DNA of 64,000 nt from Tamarix chinensis (lineage: Eukaryota > Streptophyta > Magnoliopsida > Caryophyllales > Tamaricaceae), in contig CM060172.1 in the NCBI GenBank assembly GCA_030549775.1, positions 125,725,122 through 125,789,121 of the forward strand. Direction: 5' to 3'. Position numbers and translations under genes: made by a program. Positions 38,021 to 49,321 of the stretch are shown here, in pieces. Position 1 is the first letter of the stretch. The number at the start of each line of letters is the position of its first letter. Under the pieces are notes generated by a model. That model did not search any database, was not told the origin of the DNA, and was given only the letters and a program-made list of their open reading frames with translations.

Positions 38021-38579
38021 GAAACAAAATGAAGATGGACCAGGTCGTGAGTGTGAGAGTAGAGATGAGAGAAGAGAAGAATGGGAGGGAGGGGTTGGGT
38101 TGCATTGCACCGTTGGATGTGAATGGCTAAGAATGGGATCGACAATCTGAGATTGAGAGTTAGAGAGTTAGAGATTGGTAGATAGAGACTGGAGAGTAGG
38201 GTAGTAATTTTTTGTAGTAGTTCTAGACCTGTTGGGCCAGTAGATGGCATTGGTATTAGATTTAGTAGTAGTTATTTTTAAGTAGTTATAGCTTAGATGA
38301 ATATTTGGGCTGGATTTATTTTTAAAATTAGGTTATGTTAAATCATAGTATTTATAATTTTTTAATCGAAGAAAACATTTTATTTAAAAAATTATTTTTC
38401 TTATAAATCGGATATTTTAATCTGATCGGATAATAAAGAAAAATATCGGATCGGATATTTGCTCTGAATAATTGTAATTTTGACTGGATCGAATATCCAC
38501 TTCGATTTTTAAAATCGGATCGGATATTCAAAATTCAAAATCAAAATATTTAAATTTTGGATTGTATTTTTTGATTCTA

Positions 38580-38907
38580 ATTTTTTTTGCACAACCTTAC
38601 CATAGTATTCCAAATCTTCCATTGCTAACATTGCTAGGTTCCCTACCACTACCATGCTACACCCATTGCCTAGTAGGCTATGATGTTCTTGAGGATATTG
38701 GAAATGTGTATTCTTGCATGGTTTCTAATTTAAACCCCCTCCTACAAATCCCTAAATCACAAATAAGGTTAAAAGATGATTTTATAGGCCTTGCTTGCTG
38801 GGAAAAGATCATGGAGGTGGTCACCACCTCAAGCCTTTGTGCTGAGCTTCATAGGTTGTTGACTGGAACTACTCCTTTCTAATTTTACAATAAACATAAC
38901 AATTACA
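38580..38907. other. Spacer between hAT and MULE
   Basis: An open frame of 106 codons (38,562-38,882, plus) has no recognised motif and begins inside the hAT end. I see nothing else to support. Confidence 0.3.
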
Positions 38908-39461
38908 AATAAAATTAGGTGTTGTTATATGCACACCTAAATTATTAAGTTCACACCCCTCAAAACTCTATTATTATTGTATTTAACTATTTTGGCCCTT
39001 TCATTTGTCAACTATATTCTTCTCGTTTCTCTCTTTTCTCCTCAATTAGTCTTCAACATTTAATTCATTCAATCCTCAATATAATAATTATGGAAAAAGA
39101 TAATGATGATAATGATTGCTTTAGTTAGGAAGAGCTCGATGAAATAATGGTAAGTATTCTTTTTTTTTTATAAATAAATTTGGAACCAATGGGTAAGTGA
39201 CCCATTATAAGGCAATATTGATGGGAGACTCACTCGTTAAAAGGTAAACTTGACGAGCGGCTCACCTGTCAATTGGTAGGTTTGACGAGCCATTCACTTG
39301 TTAGAGAATAACATCTAATGGTCCATTCACTTGTTGATTTTAAACTTTGGTGGGTGAATTATCCAAACACCCACATTCCATAAAATTTTGTTATTAATTT
39401 TTATATTTATTTATTCCTTATATTTCTATTTTTTATTAACTATAGAACCAATAGCCTATTA

Positions 39462-39815
39462 ATATTAAGTGGAGTGGATTTTTTGTTATGAATGAGTCAT
39501 TAATTCAATGGATTAAAGAAACCCAAATGCCACATAGTTTGGTTTTAGGTATCAAGAGTTCAAAAAAAGAAGAAGTAGGATTTAGATATGTTGTGAGAGA
39601 TGTGGTGCATATAGAAGTCAACATTTAGTGAATTTGGAAAGTGTTCGATCTATCGGTTCCAAAAAATTTGGTTATGAATTCAAAATATGTGGAAGAAAAG
39701 ATTTTTGTAGTGGTTGGAGACTGGTGGAAGAATGTGGACTACATAATTATAGATTAGGAAAGTATTGTAGGGACATTCGTTTTATTGTTGATTATTGCTT
39801 GAAGAACTTAACTTA
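39462..39815 (+). pseudogene. MULE transposase N-terminal (FAR1-like) fragment
   Basis: The segment reads CERCGAYRSQHL, then GSKKFGYEFKICGRKD, then SGWRLVEECGLHNYRLGKY. This matches the N-terminal domain of MULE transposases and their domesticated FAR1/FHY3 relatives: a CERSG-like start, then TG-KKCGCPFKL, then W-L-V-CGLHNH. A frameshift lies between CERCGAY and the rest, and the frame stops at 39,816. The DDE transposase domain expected next is missing, so the protein is dead. Confidence 0.78.
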
Positions 39816-40199
39816 GTGCATGAACTAACCCAAATAAATGTCAAACCAAGGATTATTATTAACAAGTTTAAAATAGTGTAATGGGAATAAAACTGTAATA
39901 TTTAGGACAATCTAGAATGGTAGACATAAGATCAAGGTGTAAAGCTTGATGGGACGTACAATTATGTAATAATTATTTCACTTCATGGAAACTAATGAAC
40001 ATTGATCATGGCATCATCGCTACAACCCGATTTACCTGTCCACCCCCCATTTTTTCCTAGTCGGTATGCTAATTTTAAAACCGGATATTTTTATACTCGT
40101 GGTCATTCGGGTATCTAGTTGGACCAATTGAACTAGCTGATCCATTTTTTCAATCACTGAAAAGTAGTAATGAGAGGTATAGTATCAAAAAGACTCATT

Positions 40200-40860
40200 A
40201 ACTCATCCATGATTTCCTGTGGTCCTGTGATACTGAGGCAGTGATGCTGATGTTGTGTGTGATGGAAACTGTAAGTTTAGAGCAGTTGCACTACACTTTC
40301 TAGGTAGTGAGGAATAATGGTCAAATGTTAGAGCCATAATGTATTGAAAATTGGTGATTCATCAATGGACATGTGAGCATGATTTTGTGGATCTTATTGT
40401 TGAAAATATGCAACGCCTACTACATTAGAGGGGATCATCTCCAATGGAGAAATGGCGGCAACATCATAGATTTAGATTTATCTTTGTGGCAACACACGAT
40501 GTGGTATTTGTTTTCATGACTCATCTGAGGTCAATTATATGTTTACCACACAGAGCTCAACCTAATGACTGACAACCTAATCTAATCATTATCATCTTAA
40601 GTGTCAACAATTTTTCACTCTATGTATCGCTATGTTTCTTACTTACACTAGTGTCGCACACAATTTTCATTATACTATATATTAATCACACTCATGTTAT
40701 GATACTTTACATGATCACAAATAACTTTGTTGGAAAAAATAAAGTTACCACCTGTACCTTATCAATTGTACAAACATGTTGGTCTAAGAATTTTATGATG
40801 GGATGACTCATATCGTGATCGCATTTGGCTATATCATAATAGAATGGGTATGAGTGCCAA
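40200..40860 (+). pseudogene. OTU cysteine-protease-like remnant of the MULE
   Basis: VCDGNCKFRAVALHFLGSEE at about 40,255-40,315 matches the catalytic loop of OTU proteases (D-G-N-C-x-F-R-A). WSNVRAIM and further motifs in the family order follow: EKWRQ...FIFVATHDVVFVFM, then a worn IIIILSVNN. Stops occur at several places, so it is inactive. Plant MULEs are known that join a FAR1/MULE transposase to an OTU domain, which fits the FAR1 piece 450 bp upstream on the same strand. Confidence 0.72.
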
Positions 40861-41687
40861 CTAAAGGCTGAATTTAGTTAATGATTTGTTGTAATGTAAT
40901 AACTTTGGATTTATATTAATTAATTTATTATAAAAATTTATGTATTTGTTGATGAATATCCATGAGAACTTAAACTCAGTAGGCAAACAAATTATTAGAA
41001 ACAAAGTCATGACAATCTGTAAAAATAAAAAACCAAAATACAAGAAAAAAAATCTACTAACTATCATTAAAATCATCATATACAAGGGGTTAGTTAACCT
41101 CCTACTCTTCACTAGAGGAGAGTTTATGCCCATCCATGGTGAAGTAGATCTCCTTCAGCTTATCAAAATCAGTAGCCTTATCAATTTTATGCTTCTTCTC
41201 TTCTTTGAGCTAGTGGTGGTACTCACTCATCAGTTCATTTTTCATCTCTACTTCTGTCTTGATGTATGGGGAATCACTCGGTCCTTCATCTATCGTTACA
41301 TAATGGAATAATGTGTGGGTCCGAGGATGGAACCAAGGAAGATAGTGAGTTGAGGCATCATACTAATATGTCGAACTATCAAATTGGAAGCTGAAGTCCA
41401 GTTGATGGTGATGTAGGTGCATCATCATTCATACATCTAAACAAGTTTTTTGGATATGTTTTATATGTTTCTTAAAGTTATTGGAGGTGTTTTTCAAATT
41501 GCAAATAATTTCTTGAAGATTTAGGCATAAATTGAAGAATCTTGCAAAATAGGAAATTGTGTGTAACCAAATGACGCCTTGCTGAGTTGGATAATGTGTT
41601 GAAAAGTCAAATATGACAAGGTAACATCTTGGACATGGAGAAACAAAAATGTAACATGGGGGATTACAACTAGCTTGGTTTGACACT
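40861..41687. other. MULE interior, unassigned
   Basis: Minus-strand frames near 41,130-41,300 hint at a lysine/glutamate-rich peptide (EMKNELMSEYHH, KIDKATDFDKLKEIYF), but I do not recognise it. From about 41,420 the sequence resembles part of an LTR that continues after 52,174. It precedes the AATTA duplication of the outer solo LTR. Confidence 0.3.
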
Positions 41688-44655
41688 AATTATGTAACAC
41701 CCCCAAATTTATAACTTAAAATTTCATCTTGCGGAAGCATTACTTACAAAAATAATGGGTATTACAGCCACACTCAGTATAAGTTTGGAATCCTCTATCA
41801 TCCTTACACTAAGAGCTAAGGCTAAATCATTACTTTACTTAAATAACATTTATAACAAGGCAAGTTAGTAATTTCATTATAGATTACATTGTCCTAATAT
41901 ATAGAAAAAGATTAGGTAAAGAGTTGCAATATAATAAAAGGGAAATAGTAAGGGACTTAGGAGTCCACAAAATATCTAGATCAAAAGGTGCCGGGGAAAA
42001 TTTCGGATAGTCCTAACTCTCAACTTTCTACTAAAATCCATCAATCTGAGACCTCAAAGTATTCCTACAGGGTCATCACTGCTTATTGAATAGGTAGGGG
42101 ACCATGAAACAGAACCCGTCAGTACTACGATATTGAATAACCCTTTATATAAAACTAATATGAAAACCAACATGAAATACATACAAGGCATACAAATAAC
42201 ATGATTTGAGACATTTAAATATATATACGAGGATTGATACACATTAATCATTTAGACAATCAGATGCTATCACAGCTATACACTGCTCATATTCATTCAT
42301 CTAGAACAACTAAAAACTTACCAGACGAACATACCAGAGATGCTCTTTGAGGTATGATTAGGAACAACCACAACCCAATAACAATAAAGGCATCATGGTA
42401 ACACATGGGATAAACATTGAAACATACACGAGATGATCACAATATGATAGTCATAACAGGTAAACAACAATTACCACACTGTATACTATTCAGGCATGTT
42501 CATTCACAACATAATAACACTTATCAACCAAGCATCCAAATATGCTCTATGAAGTGATAAATAGAACCAAACTCCAACACAACAACCATAACCTTCCCGG
42601 CATAACTTACATCTCAACATCAATCCCAACAGAGTCCACAACAATACAGGTAAGACTCGGAGGTACAACAACAATCATAGGTAGGTACAAAGACTACTAT
42701 CGACCAATCCAACAATCCAAGAATAATCTTTCCAAATCAAATCATGTTATTTCCATTTTTTTATATATTCAAGGGAATACAATAACAACCTAGAAACATA
42801 AAAGTACATCGGTCATACCAGCACCTAAGGCATCACGGTATCCTCCCAACCATCCAACCCATAAGCATAATAAGACTCTAGTCATACTAGCACACAAGGC
42901 TACACAGTACCCTCCACACCTAGTACACCTAATCCTTAAGTATTAATATCCCTTATAGGGCTGGTAGGTCACCTATAGAGTAGACTAGGGCTTTACAGGG
43001 ACATGAGCAGCACGCTAGTGAAACCAAACAAATCGAGGCATCCTACCTCATCTCTAGGGTAGCTACCCCTAGAGAGCAATCATTCCCAAACTTTAGGTCT
43101 TCCACTTTGATTATTAGTATTTTCTAAGGTGACCATAGAAATCACATATTGCACAATTATTCTCATTTCCACAATTATCCATTTTTCCTTTAATTTCCAA
43201 TTATTCCGAGACAACCATACACATTATCATTACTAAGGCCAATCAGAAAAATATATTAAGGTCATCTTAGGCTCAATTATTAACATTCGGGCACATTAGG
43301 TTAAAAATGACCAAATTGTCCCTAAGACCCATAATTATTAGATTATCATACATTTTAAATATTAAATCCATTTTATTTATTAATTTGACATGAAAAGGAT
43401 AAAATATAATAATTTAATTAATTATTATGCAATTTAAATTATCAGACATGCCAAATGACCATTTTGCCCTTACACATGCTTCTGCATATAAAATCCTATC
43501 ATATACTTTAAAAACGTCCAAAACACATGATCACATAATCAACAATAGATAATACATATTGGACATGATTTTCAGGATAAATATCATAATACACTAAAAA
43601 TGACTAGATTGCCTCTAGGGCATATATCCAAAATTATTATTCCACAATTATATCTAACCATGCTCACCCTATTATTTTATATATACATATCATACAAAAT
43701 ATTTTCCCAATAATAGAATCATTTTAATTATACTTTCATACATGAAACATTTCACATCAGATAAGATGCTCATTTTTCTGAATTTTTGCGTGATAACAAT
43801 AATAATCACTTAATTATAACATAATAAATCATGCTTAACATATTTCATACACAAAAATCCTAATATGTTATCATGTAATATTTATCATTTTAGTAGAATA
43901 CAACTGTAACACCCTAAAATTTACTACGGAAAATTTTTGTTTACAGAGTTAAGTGTGGAAGCTAAAACAATTAAAACGAAGAGTGTTACTGCCACACTTG
44001 GTACAAGTCCGGTTTCTTACCATTCCCATACCAAGTGTTAAGGCTAAAATCATTACTATGCTTAGGTTAATAACATGAGTACAAAAATAGGAATAGAGAG
44101 AACATTAGATAAGTACAGTACTAATTAAAAGCAACATCAACACAAAACTCAAGAGAGAAATTAAAGGAGGACATAAGGGTCAAAATACAACCGAAAATAA
44201 AATAGCAAAAGAGACACCAGATAGTCCTACGCTCTTAAATCCGAACTACAAGCATTTGACTAAACTCAGAGGATGACCTGCAAAGTTCACTGCCTATTGA
44301 ATAGGCAGGGGCTCACGAGAATGAACCCTTCAGTACAACGGTATTGATCAACCTTTTATACCAAACTAATATGATAAAACAACATGGAACAAATGCAAGA
44401 CATACAACTAACATGGTATAAGACCTATACATACACACCTATGAGAATTGATATACAATAATTATTTAGGTAATCAAATTCTATCAAGGTCACGTACTAC
44501 TCATATTCATTCATTTGAAACAACTAAACTTACCAATGAAAATCCCAGAGATACTCACCGAAGCAATAATTAAAACCCAAATCTACACCATAATTTTAAC
44601 CTTCATAGCACAATTCATGTCTCAACATCAATCCCAACCAATTACATACATTACA

Positions 44656-44850
44656 GGTATGTTCACAGGTATAATATACTAAGATCCATATCATCCCAGG
44701 TATACTTATAGGTACGATATAATAAAATCCCTAACAACACATATATACTTATAGGTACAATATAATAAAATTCATAACATCATAGGTATACTTACAGGTG
44801 TAGTATAATAAAATCCATAACATCATAGGTATGCTCACAGACATAATACC
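44656..44850 (+). repeat. About 45-bp tandem repeat in family B LTR
   Basis: Roughly four units contain GGTATACTTATAGGTAC, then AATATAATAAAATCCATAAC, then ATCATA. Unit identity is high for the middle two. A weaker relative of the motif (CAGGTAAGACTCGGAGGTAC) lies at 42,645 in the outer copy, so expansion happened after the copies separated. Confidence 0.75.
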
Positions 44851-47486
44851 AACACAGGTATGCACGAAGGCTGCTACGAAACCACAGGCAGGCACAAATG
44901 CTTCTACCAAACAATACAATAATCCGATAAACATTATTTCAATCAAATCATATCATTTATATTTTTATTTACTTTCTTGAGGGGAGATCAATCAATCTAG
45001 AGACACAAAGGTACTCCAGCCATACCGGTGCATTAAGACAACATAGTATCCTACCAATTATCAACCCAAGGACGCAAATATACCCTGATCGCATTGGTAC
45101 ACGAAGGTAACACAATACCCTACCAACAAGGACACCTAATCCATAAGTATGCATACCCTCTATCAATCTGCAAAATATAATAGAGTAAGATGTAGGGCCT
45201 GACTGGGGCACTAAGGCACACCATCAAAAATCTATAATATCAACTGTGGGCTAAACCACGTCTTTAGAGTAGCGGCCCCTAAGGAGCCACCATTCCTGAT
45301 TTTGAGCTCTTTCACTTTAAGTATTATTATTTTATTAAGGTGACCACAAAATCGCATACAATACAAATAAATCCAATTTTCATACTTAATGGTTTTTTGC
45401 GTATTTCCAATCATCCAAGACAACCATAATCAAGGTCAATATCAAGGCCAACATTAAAATATACTAAGGTCATCCTAGGCTCAATTATTCACATCTGGAC
45501 ACTTTAGGCCAAAAATGATCAAAATACCCCCTAGACCAAAATTTTCAGATTATCATCTATTTAGATACTAATTCCATTTTATATCTTAATTTGTCATGAA
45601 AAGGCTAAAACACCATGAATAAATTATTCATTACGCGATTTAAATGATCAGATATGCCAAATGACCATTTTGCCCTTATACATAATTCTGCACATAAAAT
45701 CCTATTATGCACTTTTAATCCATCTAAAACACATTCTCACATACTCAACAACATATAATACATATGAGACAGGCTTTTCAGGATAAAAATTATAGCATAC
45801 TCAAAATGACTAAATTACTCGTAGGGCACTTAAGCATAATAATAATTCCAAAATTATGTTCAAGTATGCTCAACCTATTATTTTATTCATACCTATTATA
45901 AAAACTATTTTCCTAACATAATAATCATTTTGATCACACATTCGTACTCGATATATTTTACATTAGATAACCTGTTCATTTTTTAAAATTTTCATGATAA
46001 CAATTAATAATACATAATTATATCATAACGAATCATGCTTAACACATTTCACACATAAAAACCCTAGTATGCTATCATGCAATATTTATCATTTTAGAAG
46101 AGTATAACGATTACCTAAATTTCCACAAAAACGTAAAACTAGCAGTATCTACTAAAATTATTAGGTCTCGCTAATCAAACTTTCGTACCTTAAAATAATA
46201 TCAAAATTAGCGAATTAATATCCATAAAATAAAATAATAATTATAATAACAAAATATTTATTTTTCAAAAATTAATAAAATACCCTTACATTTAATATAG
46301 GTAATAAAATTTTTAAAACCCAACACACAACTTACGCTGCATGCAGCATGAGTCATGCACGTGAAGAAGGGATTGGTCGGGCTTGGGCTGGCTGTGGTGG
46401 TGGAGTAAGGTTGGGGAGATGGTGGTTGTGGGTGGCGACTAGTGGTGGTTGGTGCTGATCGGTGATCGTCAGTGGAGGGTGGCAGCTGGTGGTGTTGGTG
46501 GCTGGGAAGGTGGTGTTGTTGTTGCGAGGTGGTGATGGGTTGGAGGTGGGTTGGTGCACGTAGGAAGAAAAAGAGGGAAGGGGTTGTTGGCTGGGGTTAC
46601 AGGAAAGGGAGGTGCCGGTTGGGAGTTGGTTGTAGTAGGGACGGTGGTGGTGTGTTCGAGTGCTGGGGATGGTTGGAGGTGGCTGCGATGGTGGAAGTGG
46701 TGGGGAAAAGTTTGGCCGGTGTAGGAAGGAGAGGAGGAAAAATGGTGGCTGGTGTGTGGTGTATAACCTGAAAATTTGCTTAACCTAATTCCGTATCTTT
46801 AGTCCTAATTTGAATCTAATCTCAAGAAATCCTATTGTTAGCCTTAACCAAAATTTTTAATGGCAAAACTTTAACTGAAAACTAAAACCCTGATTCGGAT
46901 AAACCAAAATTCGTAAATTAAAACCAAAACCCGCTAAAATTTTTGCTAATCTAAATTATTTGGCTAATCTCAAAAATTCTAATCTAATCCTATTTCCCTA
47001 GCATTTATCTCCTTTTCCTTTTCTTTTCTTCCTTTCTTCCCTTCTCTTCCTTTTTCTTATCTTTTCTTTTCTCTTCTTCTCTCCGCTAATTTTTTTTTGG
47101 AGTGAGAAGTTTTGCTTCTCCCGCACCCCCTCAACTTGCCTCCGTTGCACCATTACCATCACCTGCCAATCCTGCCATCCCTCATGCCTACCTTCTTCTT
47201 CTTCTTCCTCTCTTCCCCTGCGCGCACCACCATCACCCTGTTGCTGCCCTATTTTTTACAGCCCATCACGTCCTTGCCACCTTTCTTCTTCCTTCTTCTC
47301 CGTGCCATCTCCTTCCGTGCACACCTTCTTCTCCATCATCACCCCTCGTGTCTCTACCTGACCCCCATCCATCTCAACCATCACCTTTTTCTTTCTTCCT
47401 TCTTCTTCTTTTCGGCAGAAATTTTCATCATCATCGTCATTGTCACTTCTTTGCCTTTTTCTCCTCCTTAGCATGCCACATACTAG

Positions 47487-47494
47487 TATAAATA
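47487..47494 (+). promoter_or_regulatory. Candidate LTR TATA box
   Basis: TATAAATA followed by CCCCTCC and a long pyrimidine-rich leader. The same box sits on the minus strand of the LTRs at 1,811 (4,237-4,244) and 7,540 (9,949-9,956). This is the main reason for the sense-strand assignment of the group. Confidence 0.6.
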
Positions 47495-49304
47495 CCCCTC
47501 CAACCCTCCATTTTATTATCATCCATCAGCTCCCCGACCTTCTCCTCTTCTTCCTTCTCCTTTCCCCTTCTTCTTCCCTATTTTCAACATCTGCACCACC
47601 CAATCCACCATCGAGAACCACCCAAGTCACCACCGAGAACCACCCAAGTCACCACTAGCCGTTCTTTGGCCGGTGGACCGACCATCAAGGTCGCTCCAAC
47701 CTTCCCCCTCACCGTCGCCGACCATTGCCGTCATCTGCCGCCTCTTTTCCCTTCTCTTTCCCTTCGTTCATTGTAGATTTTCTGAGTGCACGGCCGGTGC
47801 ACGACCTGTCGCATGGTTGTGCAAACACTCAGATACCCTGTTGCACAGCTGTGTAACCCTTGCACTGTCTGACCGTGCATATATTTTTTTCTCTCAGCCA
47901 GTGCTGCATAGCCTTGTAATTCCCGCGCCGCCTGCCCGTGCATCTTTTCTTCCTTCAACCTATTGTGCACTGTTCTTGCATGGTCATGCAATACTTGCAC
48001 TGCCTGGCTGTACTTCTTATCTTCCTTCAAACCTATTGTGCAATTTTTGCACAACTATGCAACTTTTGCACCACCTGGCCGTGCAACTTCCCATTTTAGC
48101 CGTGCAACCTTATTTTCACCCTAAATCTTGTCCAAACACCACCAAAATTTAACCATAGCTCTACCACACATATTTCTACACTTCCATACAATTCAATTTT
48201 CCATTCGACTTTGGTAAATTCTATTTTTACCCTTCTCTACCATAATCTCCCTTTCAATTTTTAACCTTCGATCCTAATCATATTTTATCTTGTTTTCATA
48301 GGTAATATTCCGGTGATCTTAGAGGAGGTATATGATTTATGTGCATAGAGCCCGGTGTCCTTATCGATAAGGATACATGTCATAGCTAGGGTTTTATGTT
48401 CTCCTTATATTTTCTTTATATATGCTTTGTGTTAAGTATGTTGTATGGAATAATTTAATTATGGAAATGCCATGGAATGATAATATTGAAAATGATGTAA
48501 TTATGTAAGTTCATGTTTGGGTATAATATGGGATATAAGATATCTATGGGGAACTAAGGATATGTACTTCGGATAATGATTTGAAATGTATATGTTTTGG
48601 GTTTTATAAAGGCTTTAGGGGAATACAATTGTCTTGCCTACCCTAAGGGTATTATGATCATTTGAGGATAAATACGTGGTTGTACTTATGTGTTTAAATT
48701 GTATGTCTTGAGTTTGGCATGATAATATGCAATAAACTCTGAATAAGATATTAATCATGTAAAGTGAAAGATCACTTGAGTTGGGCCGAGGTGTTTATAT
48801 GGCTCTGTTCCACCGGATAATAATAATGGCTCGGGTGTGTTGTCCCCGAGAGGTGCTCCAGCCCGTTCCACCAGATTAAGAATAGTGGGGCCCCATACTC
48901 AATGTGAATGAAAATACAATTAAGAGTTAAAGTATAAATAGAAATATACTAATCATTTAAAGTGAAAAATTAAGTGAGTTAGGACCAAGGTGTTGAGTCC
49001 GTTCCACCGGATAATAATAGTGGCTCGAGTGTGTTTTCCCTGAGAGGTGCTTCAGACCATTCCACCGGTTTAATAAATAGTGGCTCAAGAGTATTTTACT
49101 CTGAGAGATATTGGCTCCGTTCTATAGGATAATAATTGTGGGGTCTCTGAACTCAACTTAAATAAAAGATTTGAAATATGACATATCTAATGAAAGACCT
49201 AGAATTAGTAGTTATCAAGCTTTCTTCTAGTTGCGCATGTATGAATTGCTTATAATAACTTTTGTATTATGTGTAATCCTACTTGACTATACCGTTACCC
49301 TACT

Positions 49305-49321
49305 CAGTACGTAGCGTACTG
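49305..49321. other. Perfect copy of the conserved LTR hairpin
   Basis: CAGTACG-TAG-CGTACTG, a perfect 7-bp inverted repeat with a 3-base loop, about 450 bp before the GGTGTTACA end. Its neighbours CCTTACTC-like and GATCATC are also kept in the other copies. Confidence 0.75.

Larger units (their letters stand above)
33450..38570 (-). mobile_element. Dead hAT (RICESLEEPER/Ac type) transposon
   Basis: The minus strand encodes a broken hAT transposase (see the pseudogene entry). Both outer regions, 33,460-33,760 and 38,400-38,550, are crowded with GATCGGATAT / ATATCCGATC words in opposite orientation, typical of hAT subterminal repeats. I could not fix the exact ends or the 8-bp target duplication. 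The promoter-proximal side (37,250-38,290) is non-coding leader with internal duplications. An 887-bp solo LTR interrupts the 3' half. Confidence 0.75.

Noticed and set aside
47102..48152. Plus-strand frames of 119-159 codons
   Set aside because: They lie in the CT-rich leader of the family A LTR. Two frames are open together and neither has a motif.
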